From the NCBI RefSeq assembly GCF_021596945.1, contig NZ_CP063779.1, forward strand, positions 2,020,001-2,084,000: a stretch of 64,000 bases of DNA, written 5' to 3'. Numbering within the stretch: position 1 is the stretch's first letter; each line of letters opens with the position of its first letter. Below the pieces are notes generated by a model. It did no database searches. It saw only the letters and a list, made by a program, of their open reading frames with translations, and was not told the origin of the DNA. The translations under genes were made by a program, and so were the position numbers. The stretch comes from Mongoliitalea daihaiensis. Lineage in GTDB: Bacteria; Bacteroidota; Bacteroidia; Cytophagales; Cyclobacteriaceae. Positions 1-9,446 of the stretch are shown here, in pieces.

Positions 1-1565
<1,565 letters not shown>

Positions 1566-1740
1566 TTACTTTCTCGAATGCTGTTGCATTCTCTGCGAAA
1601 CATGATCAGGAGAGCCAAGAGTCAAGAACCAAGAATCAAGACCGGGTTACTCCAGAGAACAAAGATATTACAGATTGAAGGCAGAAATACAGGATGGGTT
1701 AATCTCATGTCTAGTGTCTTATGTCTCACATCTAAAGATT
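1566..1740 (+). other. 23S-5S internal transcribed spacer
   Basis: About 175 bases separate the 23S and 5S genes and no tRNA is present. The spacer is purine-rich and has low-complexity tracts built on variations of CAAGAGTCAAGAACCAAGAATCAAGA (about 1615-1640) and TCTAGTGTCTTATGTCTCAC (about 1710-1730). These look like small dispersed repeats rather than coding sequence. Confidence 0.6.
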
Positions 1741-1849
1741 AGGCGGCCTAGCGCAGGGGTCCCACCTCTTCCCATCCCGAACAGAGAAGTTAAGCCCTGC
1801 AGCGCCGATGGTACTGGGGTTACACCCGGGAGAGTAGGTCGCCGCCACA
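1741..1849 (+). rRNA. rrf: 5S ribosomal RNA
   Basis: Recognisable 5S rRNA: the conserved segment CCCATCCCGAACAGAGAAGT at about 1772 and the 3' part GGGAGAGTAGGTCGCCGCC at about 1828. The first bases (GGCGGCC) pair with the end (GGTCGCCGCC) to form helix I. It lies in standard order after the 23S gene and is followed within about 10 bases by a terminator. Confidence 0.93.
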
Positions 1850-1855
1850 TTATTG

Positions 1856-1889
1856 AACCCTCAGGAGAAATCTTGGGGGTTTTGTGTTT
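1856..1889 (+). terminator. rRNA operon rho-independent terminator
   Basis: The inverted repeat AACCCTCA / TGGGGGTT (one G-U pair) with a 10-base loop is followed by a T-rich tract. It sits immediately after the 5S rRNA and would end the rRNA operon transcript. Confidence 0.75.
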
Positions 1890-1904
1890 GTAGGCTGTTA
1901 GGAC

Positions 1905-2571
1905 AGATTTTTAGGGATAGCAACTGATATATGCTTGCGCGATATAAATGGATATATGCCTCCTACCTTTGGTAGGCAGGACCGGCGATATAAAGGGGCA
2001 GGAAGTAGAGGAGATTGTTTTTTTTGTATTACTTTACATCGTAGCGTGGCGTTCTTTGCGCTTTATCGTTGCGTCCGTTGCGTGAACCATTGCTGGGACC
2101 TTTTAACCGCAGAGAACCCAGAGTCTTTCGCAGGGGTCGCGGAGGGAGAAACGAGAGATTTTTAGGGATAGCAACTGATATATGCTGACGCGATATAAAT
2201 GGATATATGCCTCCTACCTTTGGTAGACAGGATCGGCGATATAAAGGGGCAGGAAGTAGAGGAGATAGTTTTTTGTGTATTACTTTACATCGTAGCGTGG
2301 TGTTCGTTGCGCTTTATCGTTGCGTCCGTTGCGAGAACCATTGCTGGGATCTTTTAACCGCAGAGGATCCAGAGTCTTTCGCAGGGGTTGCAGAGGGAGA
2401 AACGAGAGATTTTTAGGGATAGCAACTGATATATGCTAACGCGATATAAATGGATATATGCCTGCGGAGATATAAAGGGGCAGGAAGTAGAGGAGATAGT
2501 TTTTTGTGTATTACTTTACATGGTAGCGTGGCGTTCGTTGCGCTTTATCGTTGCGCCCGTTGCGTGAACCA
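1905..2571. repeat. three tandem copies of a 251-bp repeat downstream of the rRNA operon
   Basis: Three head-to-tail units start with AGATTTTTAGGGATAGCAAC at 1905, 2156 and 2407, so the first two units are exactly 251 bases each. The third loses about 21 bases after GGATATATGCC and breaks off at about 2571. Each unit contains a stretch rich in TTGCG words (GCGTTCGTTGCGCTTTATCG) and a CGCAGAG...CGCAG stretch like the other dispersed repeats in this window. Short ORFs of 69-76 codons recur in each unit only because the units are copies; no ribosome binding site or protein family supports them. Confidence 0.9.
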
Positions 2572-2861
2572 ACAACTACGACGATTAGGGCATAAACTTG
2601 ATTTATGGTTTTTTCAAACAGGATTTTTCTACCCGCTTTTGCCTTACACTATCTCTTAGCAGTGATAGATATGATCCCGCTAGGATCGGATTTGTTATTC
2701 ACTATTTCAATTGATTTTTTCGCAGGCCAAGGGCTCATGCAAAGAAGGTTCAAAAGACCTTGGGTATTTGAATACGAACTCATCAATCACTTCGTGAACT
2801 AATCTAAAACCTCCTTGTGTTTGGTTTTATTAACCTAATTCCTTAAGTTTAAAAAAAAACT
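2572..2861. other. intergenic stretch without recognisable gene
   Basis: About 290 bases lie between the tandem repeats and the next gene. A 65-codon open frame (2605-2802) exists but has no family resemblance and no convincing start signal. No RNA gene or terminator stands out. Confidence 0.4.
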
Positions 2862-4013
2862 ATGAGACAATTGCTATTTTTGCTTACAGTAAGTTTTGGT
2901 ATCCTGGCCTGTAAGGGTAATGAATCCGAATCCTCTGGAAACGTTTCTTTTGAACTATCCATCATCGATTCTATTCGAATAGATTATCTGGGAATGGCCA
3001 ACTTGATGGATGTTCATCCTGAATCCAAAAGGATCTTATTGATGAGTAGCCAAACACGTGAGTTTCTTTTAGCAGATTTTAATGGAAATATTCTTCAATC
3101 TTTCTCGAAGTCAGGTGATATGCCAGACAGCTATGGAGTTTTTCCTTTAGGAGCAGGTAAATTTGATCCCGATGGTACTTCCTTCACAGTCATCTCTAAT
3201 CAAGGAGTATATACCTATTCTTTGGATGGTAAGCTTTTGATAGGGGGAAAACATCAGGAAAATGAAATGCCTAGCTTTGCTGGTAGGGCTTCAGCAGATC
3301 AAGAGTTTTATTGGTTGAAAAATAAAATTTTAACAGTTGGTGCTGGTCGAGGAGTATATCCAAGAAATACACCCGAATTTTACAATGCTTACACTTCTCT
3401 TGCTTGGTTTGATACCCTTGAACGCAAAGTAGTCTCTTTTTTGCCCTTGGATGAAAATAGTTTATTTAAAAATGGTAAAGGCCATGATATCGCACATATG
3501 ATTCCTCGGATGACTGTTTCGAATGATCAAATTTACGTAATCCAGGGTATTGAACCTGCCATGAAAATATATGCATCAGAGCCACCGTACACACTGATCC
3601 GGAAAATTAATTTTGATGTGCCTGATTATTTTGTCAATGAAGGCGAAGAAATGAAGTCCGTGGATCCACGAATGATTAATCCAGATGTATATTCTGGGAT
3701 TTTTGAAAATCTTAAAGCAACCGATGACTATGTTTTGACCAGCTTTTTCCCCGGAATTCCGGAAACACAAAGAGCCCCTTATGAAGGACTGCCATGGATG
3801 GAGATGATGTCTGCTATGAGGAAAGATTTTCCTCCAAGGATGTTGGTGCTCTCAAAAGATGGTGAGGTTGTAGATGAATTTGTTTTACCTGCCAATCTTC
3901 GGGACAAACAATGGCTAATCAGAGATGGGCAATTGTGGTTTTTCAAGCCAACTAACTTAGATAAAGAGGAAGACTTTCTGACCATCTACCAGGTGAAACT
4001 TTCTAAAAATTAA
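2862..4013 (+). CDS. DUF4221-like beta-propeller lipoprotein
   Basis: A 383-residue exported lipoprotein. Residues 1-17 form a lipoprotein signal ending FGILAC, so Cys17 would be lipidated and the protein anchored to the cell envelope. The body has repeated beta-strand segments typical of a propeller (for example DVHPESKRILLMSS and FLLADFNGNILQSFSKSGD). The overall pattern and length resemble the Bacteroidota-specific DUF4221 family, whose function is unknown. It stands apart from the downstream dihydroorotase-like operon and is followed by a tiny lipoprotein-like ORF. Family assignment is from memory of the pattern; export is well supported. Confidence 0.7.
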   Translation: MRQLLFLLTVSFGILACKGNESESSGNVSFELSIIDSIRIDYLGMANLMDVHPESKRILLMSSQTREFLLADFNGNILQSFSKSGDMPDSYGVFPLGAGKFDPDGTSFTVISNQGVYTYSLDGKLLIGGKHQENEMPSFAGRASADQEFYWLKNKILTVGAGRGVYPRNTPEFYNAYTSLAWFDTLERKVVSFLPLDENSLFKNGKGHDIAHMIPRMTVSNDQIYVIQGIEPAMKIYASEPPYTLIRKINFDVPDYFVNEGEEMKSVDPRMINPDVYSGIFENLKATDDYVLTSFFPGIPETQRAPYEGLPWMEMMSAMRKDFPPRMLVLSKDGEVVDEFVLPANLRDKQWLIRDGQLWFFKPTNLDKEEDFLTIYQVKLSKN

Positions 4014-4066
4014 TTTTTACTGATCGAGATAAGCGTAATAGTGTAATTTTATTCATTTGTGCATTA

Positions 4067-4222
4067 ATGGTATTTTCCTGTAAGCAAGATCCTTCAACTG
4101 CTGATGACTCAAAGGAGGTTGAGGTTGTAGTGGTAGATTCTTTGGTGACGGATTTATTGGAAACTGAAAATGACTATCAATCTTACCCCATCTATGAGCT
4201 TCGAGAGAAGTTTCAAAAGTAA
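4067..4222 (+). CDS. tiny lipoprotein-like ORF, possibly 5'-truncated
   Basis: The ORF encodes MVFSCKQDPS...REKFQK, 51 codons from the only ATG. The frame stays open upstream to 4007 and adds hydrophobic residues (SVILFICAL) that, with the FSC that follows, make a good lipoprotein signal, but no ATG, GTG or TTG lies in that extension. Either an unusual start such as ATT (4013 or 4046) is used, or the start has been lost and this is a decaying gene. The mature part is acidic (EVEVVVVDSLVTDLLETEND). It follows the upstream lipoprotein gene by 53 bases. No family was recognised. Confidence 0.4.
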   Translation: MVFSCKQDPSTADDSKEVEVVVVDSLVTDLLETENDYQSYPIYELREKFQK

Positions 4223-4361
4223 TGTAGGTTCCTGGTTTCGTGTAAATAGTTACTTCCAGTTAGTCTTAAGAATGTCTCAAGAAGTATTTATCCTAGGGTA
4301 TATTCACAATATATTTTTCATTTTATGAATTATATTGCAGATTTGCACAAAGGAAAAAAGC

Positions 4362-5597
4362 ATGACTCTAGCACTTACCTCGCTTCGGCTACTAACCCCG
4401 AAAGGAATTCTCTCTCCAAAGGATTATATCATTCAAGATGGTATGTTTGTAGAATTGAGAGAAGAAACTCCGGAAGGTATTGAAACTATTGATTGTTCCA
4501 ATTTCTTAGGGTCTAAGGGTTGGATAGATTTACGATGCATGTCTGGGGAACCAGGAGAAGAATACAAAGAGTCATTGGATACATTGGGCAGGGTTTTAGA
4601 GGTGAGTGGCTTTGCAAAAGCGGTGGTTCTTCCCAACAATCATCCTGTCACCCAAACAAAAAATGAAGTTGAATTTCTGAAATCTAAGGCCAAACATTGG
4701 TTGACGGAGTTGATACTACATGCCAGCGTGACCAAAGATGCCAAAGGGGAGGATTTTACTGACATACTTGATTTGCATGCCCAAGGGGTACTGATTTTTG
4801 GAGATGGCATCAAGCCCCTTTCCAATCCTGATCGCTTGATGAAAACCTTACAGTATCTGCAAAAATTTGATGGGATTCTCTTCGACCATAGCTATGACCC
4901 CTTGATTGCCCTATTTGGTCAGATGCATGAGGGAGCTATTTCTACACAATTAGGCTTTAAAGGATTACCAAATCTAGCCGAAGATATCTCGATACAAAGA
5001 AATTTAGAGATTCTACGATACACGGGTGGTAGACTTCATTTTCAAACAATCAACACTGCCAAGGCCGTCGAATTGATTAGGCAAGCGAAAAAAGAAGGCT
5101 TACAGGTGACTGCAGATATATCGATTTATCAATTGATATTTTCTGATACTGATTTGATGAGTTTTGACTCCAACTTCAAAGTGGTTCCTCCACTGAGAGG
5201 GAAAGAGGATCGGGAAGCTTTGATCGAAGGGTTGAAAGACGGGACCATTGATGCACTTGTATCTAACCATCAGCCTCAGGATTTGGATTCCAAGCAAGTA
5301 GAGTTTGACTATGCGCATCCAGGAATGATAGGTTTACAGACTTTTTTACCTGCATTGGTTCGTTTGTCAGCTGAATTATCTTGGGAGTTGTTGATTGAAA
5401 AGATTACTACTGGCCCTGCAAGGGTTTTGGGTCTACCTGATGTCATGGATACATTGACGATATTTGATCCAGCAGAAACATGGGACTTTAATGCCCGGAG
5501 TAATGAAAGTTTATCATTCAATCATCCTTGGTGGAACACAACATTACAAGGAAAAGTCAAGTATATGTTGAGTAAAGGGGTTTTTAATAAAATTTAA
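4362..5597 (+). CDS. dihydroorotase-like protein, catalytically degenerate
   Basis: An amidohydrolase-fold protein of about 411 residues related to dihydroorotase, but the metal ligands are missing. Where active enzymes have D-x-H-x-H-x-R-x-PG this protein has DLRCMSGEPG (residues 56-65), so both His and the substrate Arg are replaced. The usual TDHAPH loop reads SNHQPQD, and the later His positions read FQTIN and ADISIYQ. It is therefore probably not an enzyme; inactive PyrC-like paralogues elsewhere act as partners of aspartate carbamoyltransferase. A catalytic-type PyrC is encoded at 12623. I chose ATG 4362, preceded by AGGA, over the upstream TTG. It shares one base (TAATG) with the next gene. 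Confidence 0.85.
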   Translation: MTLALTSLRLLTPKGILSPKDYIIQDGMFVELREETPEGIETIDCSNFLGSKGWIDLRCMSGEPGEEYKESLDTLGRVLEVSGFAKAVVLPNNHPVTQTKNEVEFLKSKAKHWLTELILHASVTKDAKGEDFTDILDLHAQGVLIFGDGIKPLSNPDRLMKTLQYLQKFDGILFDHSYDPLIALFGQMHEGAISTQLGFKGLPNLAEDISIQRNLEILRYTGGRLHFQTINTAKAVELIRQAKKEGLQVTADISIYQLIFSDTDLMSFDSNFKVVPPLRGKEDREALIEGLKDGTIDALVSNHQPQDLDSKQVEFDYAHPGMIGLQTFLPALVRLSAELSWELLIEKITTGPARVLGLPDVMDTLTIFDPAETWDFNARSNESLSFNHPWWNTTLQGKVKYMLSKGVFNKI

Positions 5598-6109
5598 TGA
5601 ATAGATACCTAGAGTCCACGTACAAGTTTGCCTTGATTGGAGGTGGCTTTTGTTTGATAGCATTTATTCTATTTGGAAGCGTAGGCTACGATGCTGCTAA
5701 CTTTTCCATGTTATTAGGGTATATAATTACTCCGGTTTTTTTATTCATCGGTATTCGCTTATTTAAAAAAGGATATAACCAGGGATTTTTGAGTTTTGCT
5801 CATGGGATGACTGTTGGCTTTTTGATTTACATGGGGATTGCATTGGTGTCAGGTTTGGGTATTTTGGTTTTTTTATTGCTGAATCCGGAGGCTTTTGAGG
5901 CCTTGAAGGCCTTGAAATTGCAAGTCTTAGAAGTAAACGAGGAGATGATCAAAAGTCAGGTGGGGGAGGAGTCTTTTGCCATAACCTTGGTAAATGTGCA
6001 AAATATGAAGCCTTTGGATATTGCGATCAATGATTTTCTTTGGAAAATTGTTCCAGGGCTGTTTTTTACTATTATAATTTCGATAATTTTAAGAAAAAAT
6101 AAAATTTAA
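5597..6109 (+). CDS. DUF4199 family membrane protein
   Basis: A 170-residue integral membrane protein with four predicted hydrophobic segments (about residues 10-28, 36-52, 66-92 and 148-165). The order of segments and the charged stretch before the last helix fit DUF4199, a Bacteroidota family of unknown role. The start codon overlaps the stop of the dihydroorotase-like gene by one base, so translation is likely coupled. A second DUF4199 protein follows 6 bases downstream, suggesting the two may act as a pair. Confidence 0.8.
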   Translation: MNRYLESTYKFALIGGGFCLIAFILFGSVGYDAANFSMLLGYIITPVFLFIGIRLFKKGYNQGFLSFAHGMTVGFLIYMGIALVSGLGILVFLLLNPEAFEALKALKLQVLEVNEEMIKSQVGEESFAITLVNVQNMKPLDIAINDFLWKIVPGLFFTIIISIILRKNKI

Positions 6110-6115
6110 CGTCTT

Positions 6116-6631
6116 ATGGAAGAAAAACTAACAATCGGTGACGTCGTAAAAAAATGGGGACTCATTTACGGCCTTTTAGGATTAATTGTAGCGATCCTTT
6201 CAATTATATTCGAACTACATACTTTAGGTACAACGGCTACGGTACTTTCATCGGTCTTAAATATTTCAATTGCTTTTTCAATTTATTTTTTAGCAACAAA
6301 AGAGTTTAGAACTGATAATAATGATTTTTTGGAATTTGGTCAAGGCTTTAAAATTGTTGCATTAATTGGATTATTAGGAGGAGTAATTAGAGCAATAGGA
6401 TACTACGTTTATATAACAATCATTGATACTGGATTCATAGATTGGTATAAAGAACAGCAACTTGATGCACAAGAAAAAGCTGGGGTTGACATTGATAATC
6501 TTCCTGGTTTTGTATCATTTTTTATGAGTGCAGAATTCTTAGCATTAGCCACTATCCTAGGGGCAATTTTTGGATTTTTAATTTTGGGCTTAATCGCTGT
6601 TTCGGTAAACAAAAAAACTGAGGACTACTAA
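6116..6631 (+). CDS. DUF4199 family membrane protein
   Basis: A 171-residue protein with four hydrophobic segments (about residues 14-33, 38-58, 74-96 and 134-162), of the DUF4199 type. It has FLEFGQGFKIVALIGLLGG, a good example of the family's central F-x-x-x-F-x-x-G segment. It is the paralogue of the preceding gene, and the following glycosyltransferase starts 8 bases after it. In Bacteroidota these proteins often sit beside family 2 glycosyltransferases; the functional link is unproven. Confidence 0.85.
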   Translation: MEEKLTIGDVVKKWGLIYGLLGLIVAILSIIFELHTLGTTATVLSSVLNISIAFSIYFLATKEFRTDNNDFLEFGQGFKIVALIGLLGGVIRAIGYYVYITIIDTGFIDWYKEQQLDAQEKAGVDIDNLPGFVSFFMSAEFLALATILGAIFGFLILGLIAVSVNKKTEDY

Positions 6632-6639
6632 TTATTCAC

Positions 6640-7605
6640 ATGCACATCGATATATCTGTCATCATTCCTGTTTTCAATGAAGAGGAATCACTTCCTGAGT
6701 TATACAATTGGTTGCAGCGGGTGATGACAGATCATTCTTTTGCATATGAGGTGCTGTTTATTGACGATGGGAGCAATGATGGTTCTTGGGAGGTTATTCA
6801 AAAACTAGCCTCACTTGATTCTCAAGTCAAGGCCATTTCTTTTGCAAGAAATTTCGGAAAATCTGCGGCACTCGATATGGGCTTTGCAGTTGCCCAAGGG
6901 GATGTTGTAATCACAATGGACGCAGATCTTCAAGATAGCCCGGACGAAATACCAGCGCTCTATGAGATGATTCAAAAAGAAGGCTTTGAAATTGTATCAG
7001 GGTGGAAGAAAAAGCGTCTCGATCCGATCAGTAAAACAATTCCATCGCGATTTTTTAATGGAGTGACCCGTGGGATTTCGGGTATTAAACTTCATGATTT
7101 TAATTGTGGCTTAAAAGCCTACAATAAAAAAGTAGTGAAAAATATCCATATCTATGGAGAAATGCACCGCTATATTCCATTAATTGCCAAATGGCAAGGT
7201 TTTACTAAAATTGGAGAAAAAGTAGTTGAACACCGTCCAAGAAAATATGGGGTGACTAAATTTGGTTGGGAGCGTTTTATCAATGGATTCCTAGATCTTA
7301 TCTCCGTATCCTTCGTACATCGGTATAAGAAGAAACCCATGCATTTTTTCGGTACCTTAGGTACGGTTTCCTTCCTTTCCGGATTTTTCATTACCCTTTG
7401 GTTAATTGGAAAAAAAATCCATGGACTTGCTAATGAATTACCTGTACGAGAAATCACCGCACAACCATTATTCTTTTTGGCTTTGGTAGCTTTGATAGTT
7501 GGTGTTCAACTGTTTTTGACGGGCTTCTTAGCGGAATTAATGGCTTCCAATAATAGCAGAAAAGCAGATTATACTATTGAGTCCAAGCTTAATTTCAAAG
7601 ACTGA
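6640..7605 (+). CDS. family 2 glycosyltransferase, GtrB/DPM1-like, membrane-anchored
   Basis: A 321-residue GT2 enzyme likely to transfer a sugar to a polyprenyl phosphate at the inner face of the cytoplasmic membrane. The N-terminus has VIIPVFNEEESLPEL, then FIDDGSNDGSW and the donor/metal motif MDADLQDSPDEIP (about residue 90). Two hydrophobic segments near residues 235-260 and 275-305 give the GtrB-like topology. It overlaps the next glycosyltransferase by one base (TGATG). Substrate cannot be inferred. Confidence 0.88.
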   Translation: MHIDISVIIPVFNEEESLPELYNWLQRVMTDHSFAYEVLFIDDGSNDGSWEVIQKLASLDSQVKAISFARNFGKSAALDMGFAVAQGDVVITMDADLQDSPDEIPALYEMIQKEGFEIVSGWKKKRLDPISKTIPSRFFNGVTRGISGIKLHDFNCGLKAYNKKVVKNIHIYGEMHRYIPLIAKWQGFTKIGEKVVEHRPRKYGVTKFGWERFINGFLDLISVSFVHRYKKKPMHFFGTLGTVSFLSGFFITLWLIGKKIHGLANELPVREITAQPLFFLALVALIVGVQLFLTGFLAELMASNNSRKADYTIESKLNFKD

Positions 7606-8558
7606 TGTTTTTCTCCATTGTCATACCGGTGTATAATCGGCCTGATGAAATCCGGGAATTGCTGGAAAGTCTGCGTGCACAGGAGGCGACCAATTTTGAA
7701 GTCATTGTCATGGATGACGGTTCGGAAAATACCTGCGAACCCATTGTCAAATCCTTTGAAAAGGACCTTCAAATTACCTATCAATGGATTGAAAATATAG
7801 GACAAGGGTTTGCGAGGAATAGAGGAGCAGCCCTTGCTAAGGGTGATTATCTCATCTTTTTCGATTCTGATTGTATCATTCCGCCAGACTATTTGGTAAC
7901 GGTTGAAGCGGCTATTCAAGGGCGGGCATTGGATGCTTTTGGAGGGCCTGATGCCGCACATAAAAATTTCTCTGTACTTCAAAAAGCTATGGATTATGCT
8001 ATGACCTCTTTTTGGACTACAGGAGGTATCCGAGGAAAGTTACAGGATCCAAGCAAATACCAAGCAAGGGGATACAATATGGGCTTTTCAAGGGAAGTTT
8101 TTGAAAAAACGAAAGGCTTTATTGATCCCAATCAAGGTGAGGATATTGAGCTAAGTATTCGTATCAAAAAAGCAGGATTTAAGCTGGAGTTGATTGCAGA
8201 TGCTTTTGTATATCATAAGCGAAAAGCTGGTGTAATAGCATTTGTAAGGCAGGGATTCAGCTTTGGGAGAAACCGTGTGAATGTTTCCACCTATCACCCA
8301 GAGGCTATAAAGTTGGTTCATTTGCTTCCACTGGCTTTTCTGTTGTTTTGTTTGTCCATGCCAATGATAGCATGGCTGTTTCCTATGTTATTTTATCTAC
8401 AGCTATTTGTCTTTATAGCTTGGTTAGGTTTGATTTTTTACGGTGCTACTATCCAATATGATACTCCTTTGGTGGGATTACTTGCGCTGCCCTTATCCAT
8501 TGCCCAGTTATCAGCTTATGCTGTAGGATTAGCTTGGGCATGGCTTCGCAAATCATGA
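7605..8558 (+). CDS. family 2 glycosyltransferase with C-terminal membrane segments
   Basis: A 317-residue GT2 protein: SIVIPVYNRPDEIRELL at the N-terminus, VMDDGSENT near residue 35, IFFDSDCIIP as the DxD motif near residue 88, and a GEDIELSIRIKKAG segment like the ED acceptor motif. The last 90 residues hold three closely spaced hydrophobic segments. It is the last gene of the run beginning with the dihydroorotase-like gene. It ends head-on with the methyltransferase gene, overlapping it by 6 bases. Confidence 0.88.
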   Translation: MFFSIVIPVYNRPDEIRELLESLRAQEATNFEVIVMDDGSENTCEPIVKSFEKDLQITYQWIENIGQGFARNRGAALAKGDYLIFFDSDCIIPPDYLVTVEAAIQGRALDAFGGPDAAHKNFSVLQKAMDYAMTSFWTTGGIRGKLQDPSKYQARGYNMGFSREVFEKTKGFIDPNQGEDIELSIRIKKAGFKLELIADAFVYHKRKAGVIAFVRQGFSFGRNRVNVSTYHPEAIKLVHLLPLAFLLFCLSMPMIAWLFPMLFYLQLFVFIAWLGLIFYGATIQYDTPLVGLLALPLSIAQLSAYAVGLAWAWLRKS

Positions 8559-9317
8559 ACCTTTCTTACAGTAGAAAATAATTTCTTGGGGAGGAAGGGC
8601 ATGTCTTTCTACCAGTTTTGGGTCCAATTGCTGGACAAACAAATTTTCTGCTACATTCAATCCAGATTGACTCAACCGTTTGGCATAGTCTTTCCCATAT
8701 TTTCGGACATGGTCCCGTTGTCCAAATAATCGTTCTCTTTCCGCTGGATCTGAAATAGTTTTGTCTTCGATGGTTGTCGGTAGATCATACACAGGGCTTT
8801 GGATAATTCCCCAGCCTTCCGGCTTGAGTACTCGATTAATTTCTTTGCAAGCAAGGATATCGTCATCCACATGCTCCATAACATGGTTACAAAAAATAAC
8901 ATCGAAGGTATTATCCTCAAAAGGAATTTGGTGCACATCCATTTTCACAGTTGCCAAAGGAGACTCAATATCACCTGTGATGTATTCCAAATTGGGCAAG
9001 GCTTGCATGCGCTTGATGAAACATAGTTCTGGAGCAATGTGCAAAACTTTTAATGGAGTTGAGAAAAAATTGGTTTCTTGTTGCAAAAACAGCCACATCA
9101 GTCGGTGTCTTTCTAACGCTAGACAATTGGGGCAAAGGGCGTTTTCTCTTGCTTTTCTTCCATAAGGAAGAAACTTCCGGAATTGAGAATCACAAACATT
9201 ACAAGTAACTTTATTTCCTGTATAAAAAATAGCAAGTACTCTTAAGAAAAAGTGAGAGACTAGCTGTAGGTATTTTCTAGGGATGTATCGGATTACAAAA
9301 CTGATTATTGACTTCAT
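8553..9317 (-). CDS. class I SAM-dependent methyltransferase with N-terminal zinc ribbon
   Basis: A 254-residue predicted methyltransferase. Near residues 39-42 and 62-65 lie two Cys pairs (CNVC and CPNC) that look like a small zinc-binding ribbon. The SAM-binding domain follows: VLHIAPE as motif I, ITGDIES as the acidic motif, and FDVIFCNHVMEHVDDD with RVLKPEGWGIIQSP as motifs typical of the Methyltransf_11 group. It faces the glycosyltransferase gene and overlaps its end by 6 bases. Substrate is unknown; a role in glycan or lipid modification is a guess from context. Confidence 0.82.
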   Translation of the reverse strand: MKSIISFVIRYIPRKYLQLVSHFFLRVLAIFYTGNKVTCNVCDSQFRKFLPYGRKARENALCPNCLALERHRLMWLFLQQETNFFSTPLKVLHIAPELCFIKRMQALPNLEYITGDIESPLATVKMDVHQIPFEDNTFDVIFCNHVMEHVDDDILACKEINRVLKPEGWGIIQSPVYDLPTTIEDKTISDPAERERLFGQRDHVRKYGKDYAKRLSQSGLNVAENLFVQQLDPKLVERHALPPQEIIFYCKKGS

Positions 9318-9446
9318 GGGGCTAAATTACTGCTTAAATTTTGCACATTTTTCATGCTTTTAGAATTTTTAAGACTAATTCGTTCGGTAATTAAGAAAAA
9401 ATGCGATATTGTAACCTTAATCTGCTAATCAACTATTTGAGAAGAT

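Noticed and set aside
1935-2659. Three similar 69-76 codon ORFs suggesting a small tandem gene family
   Set aside because: They arise from three copies of a 251-base noncoding repeat; the third ends differently where the repeat is cut, and no start signal is present.
2605-2802. 65-codon ORF before the DUF4221-like gene
   Set aside because: No recognisable family, no ribosome binding site, and unremarkable composition.
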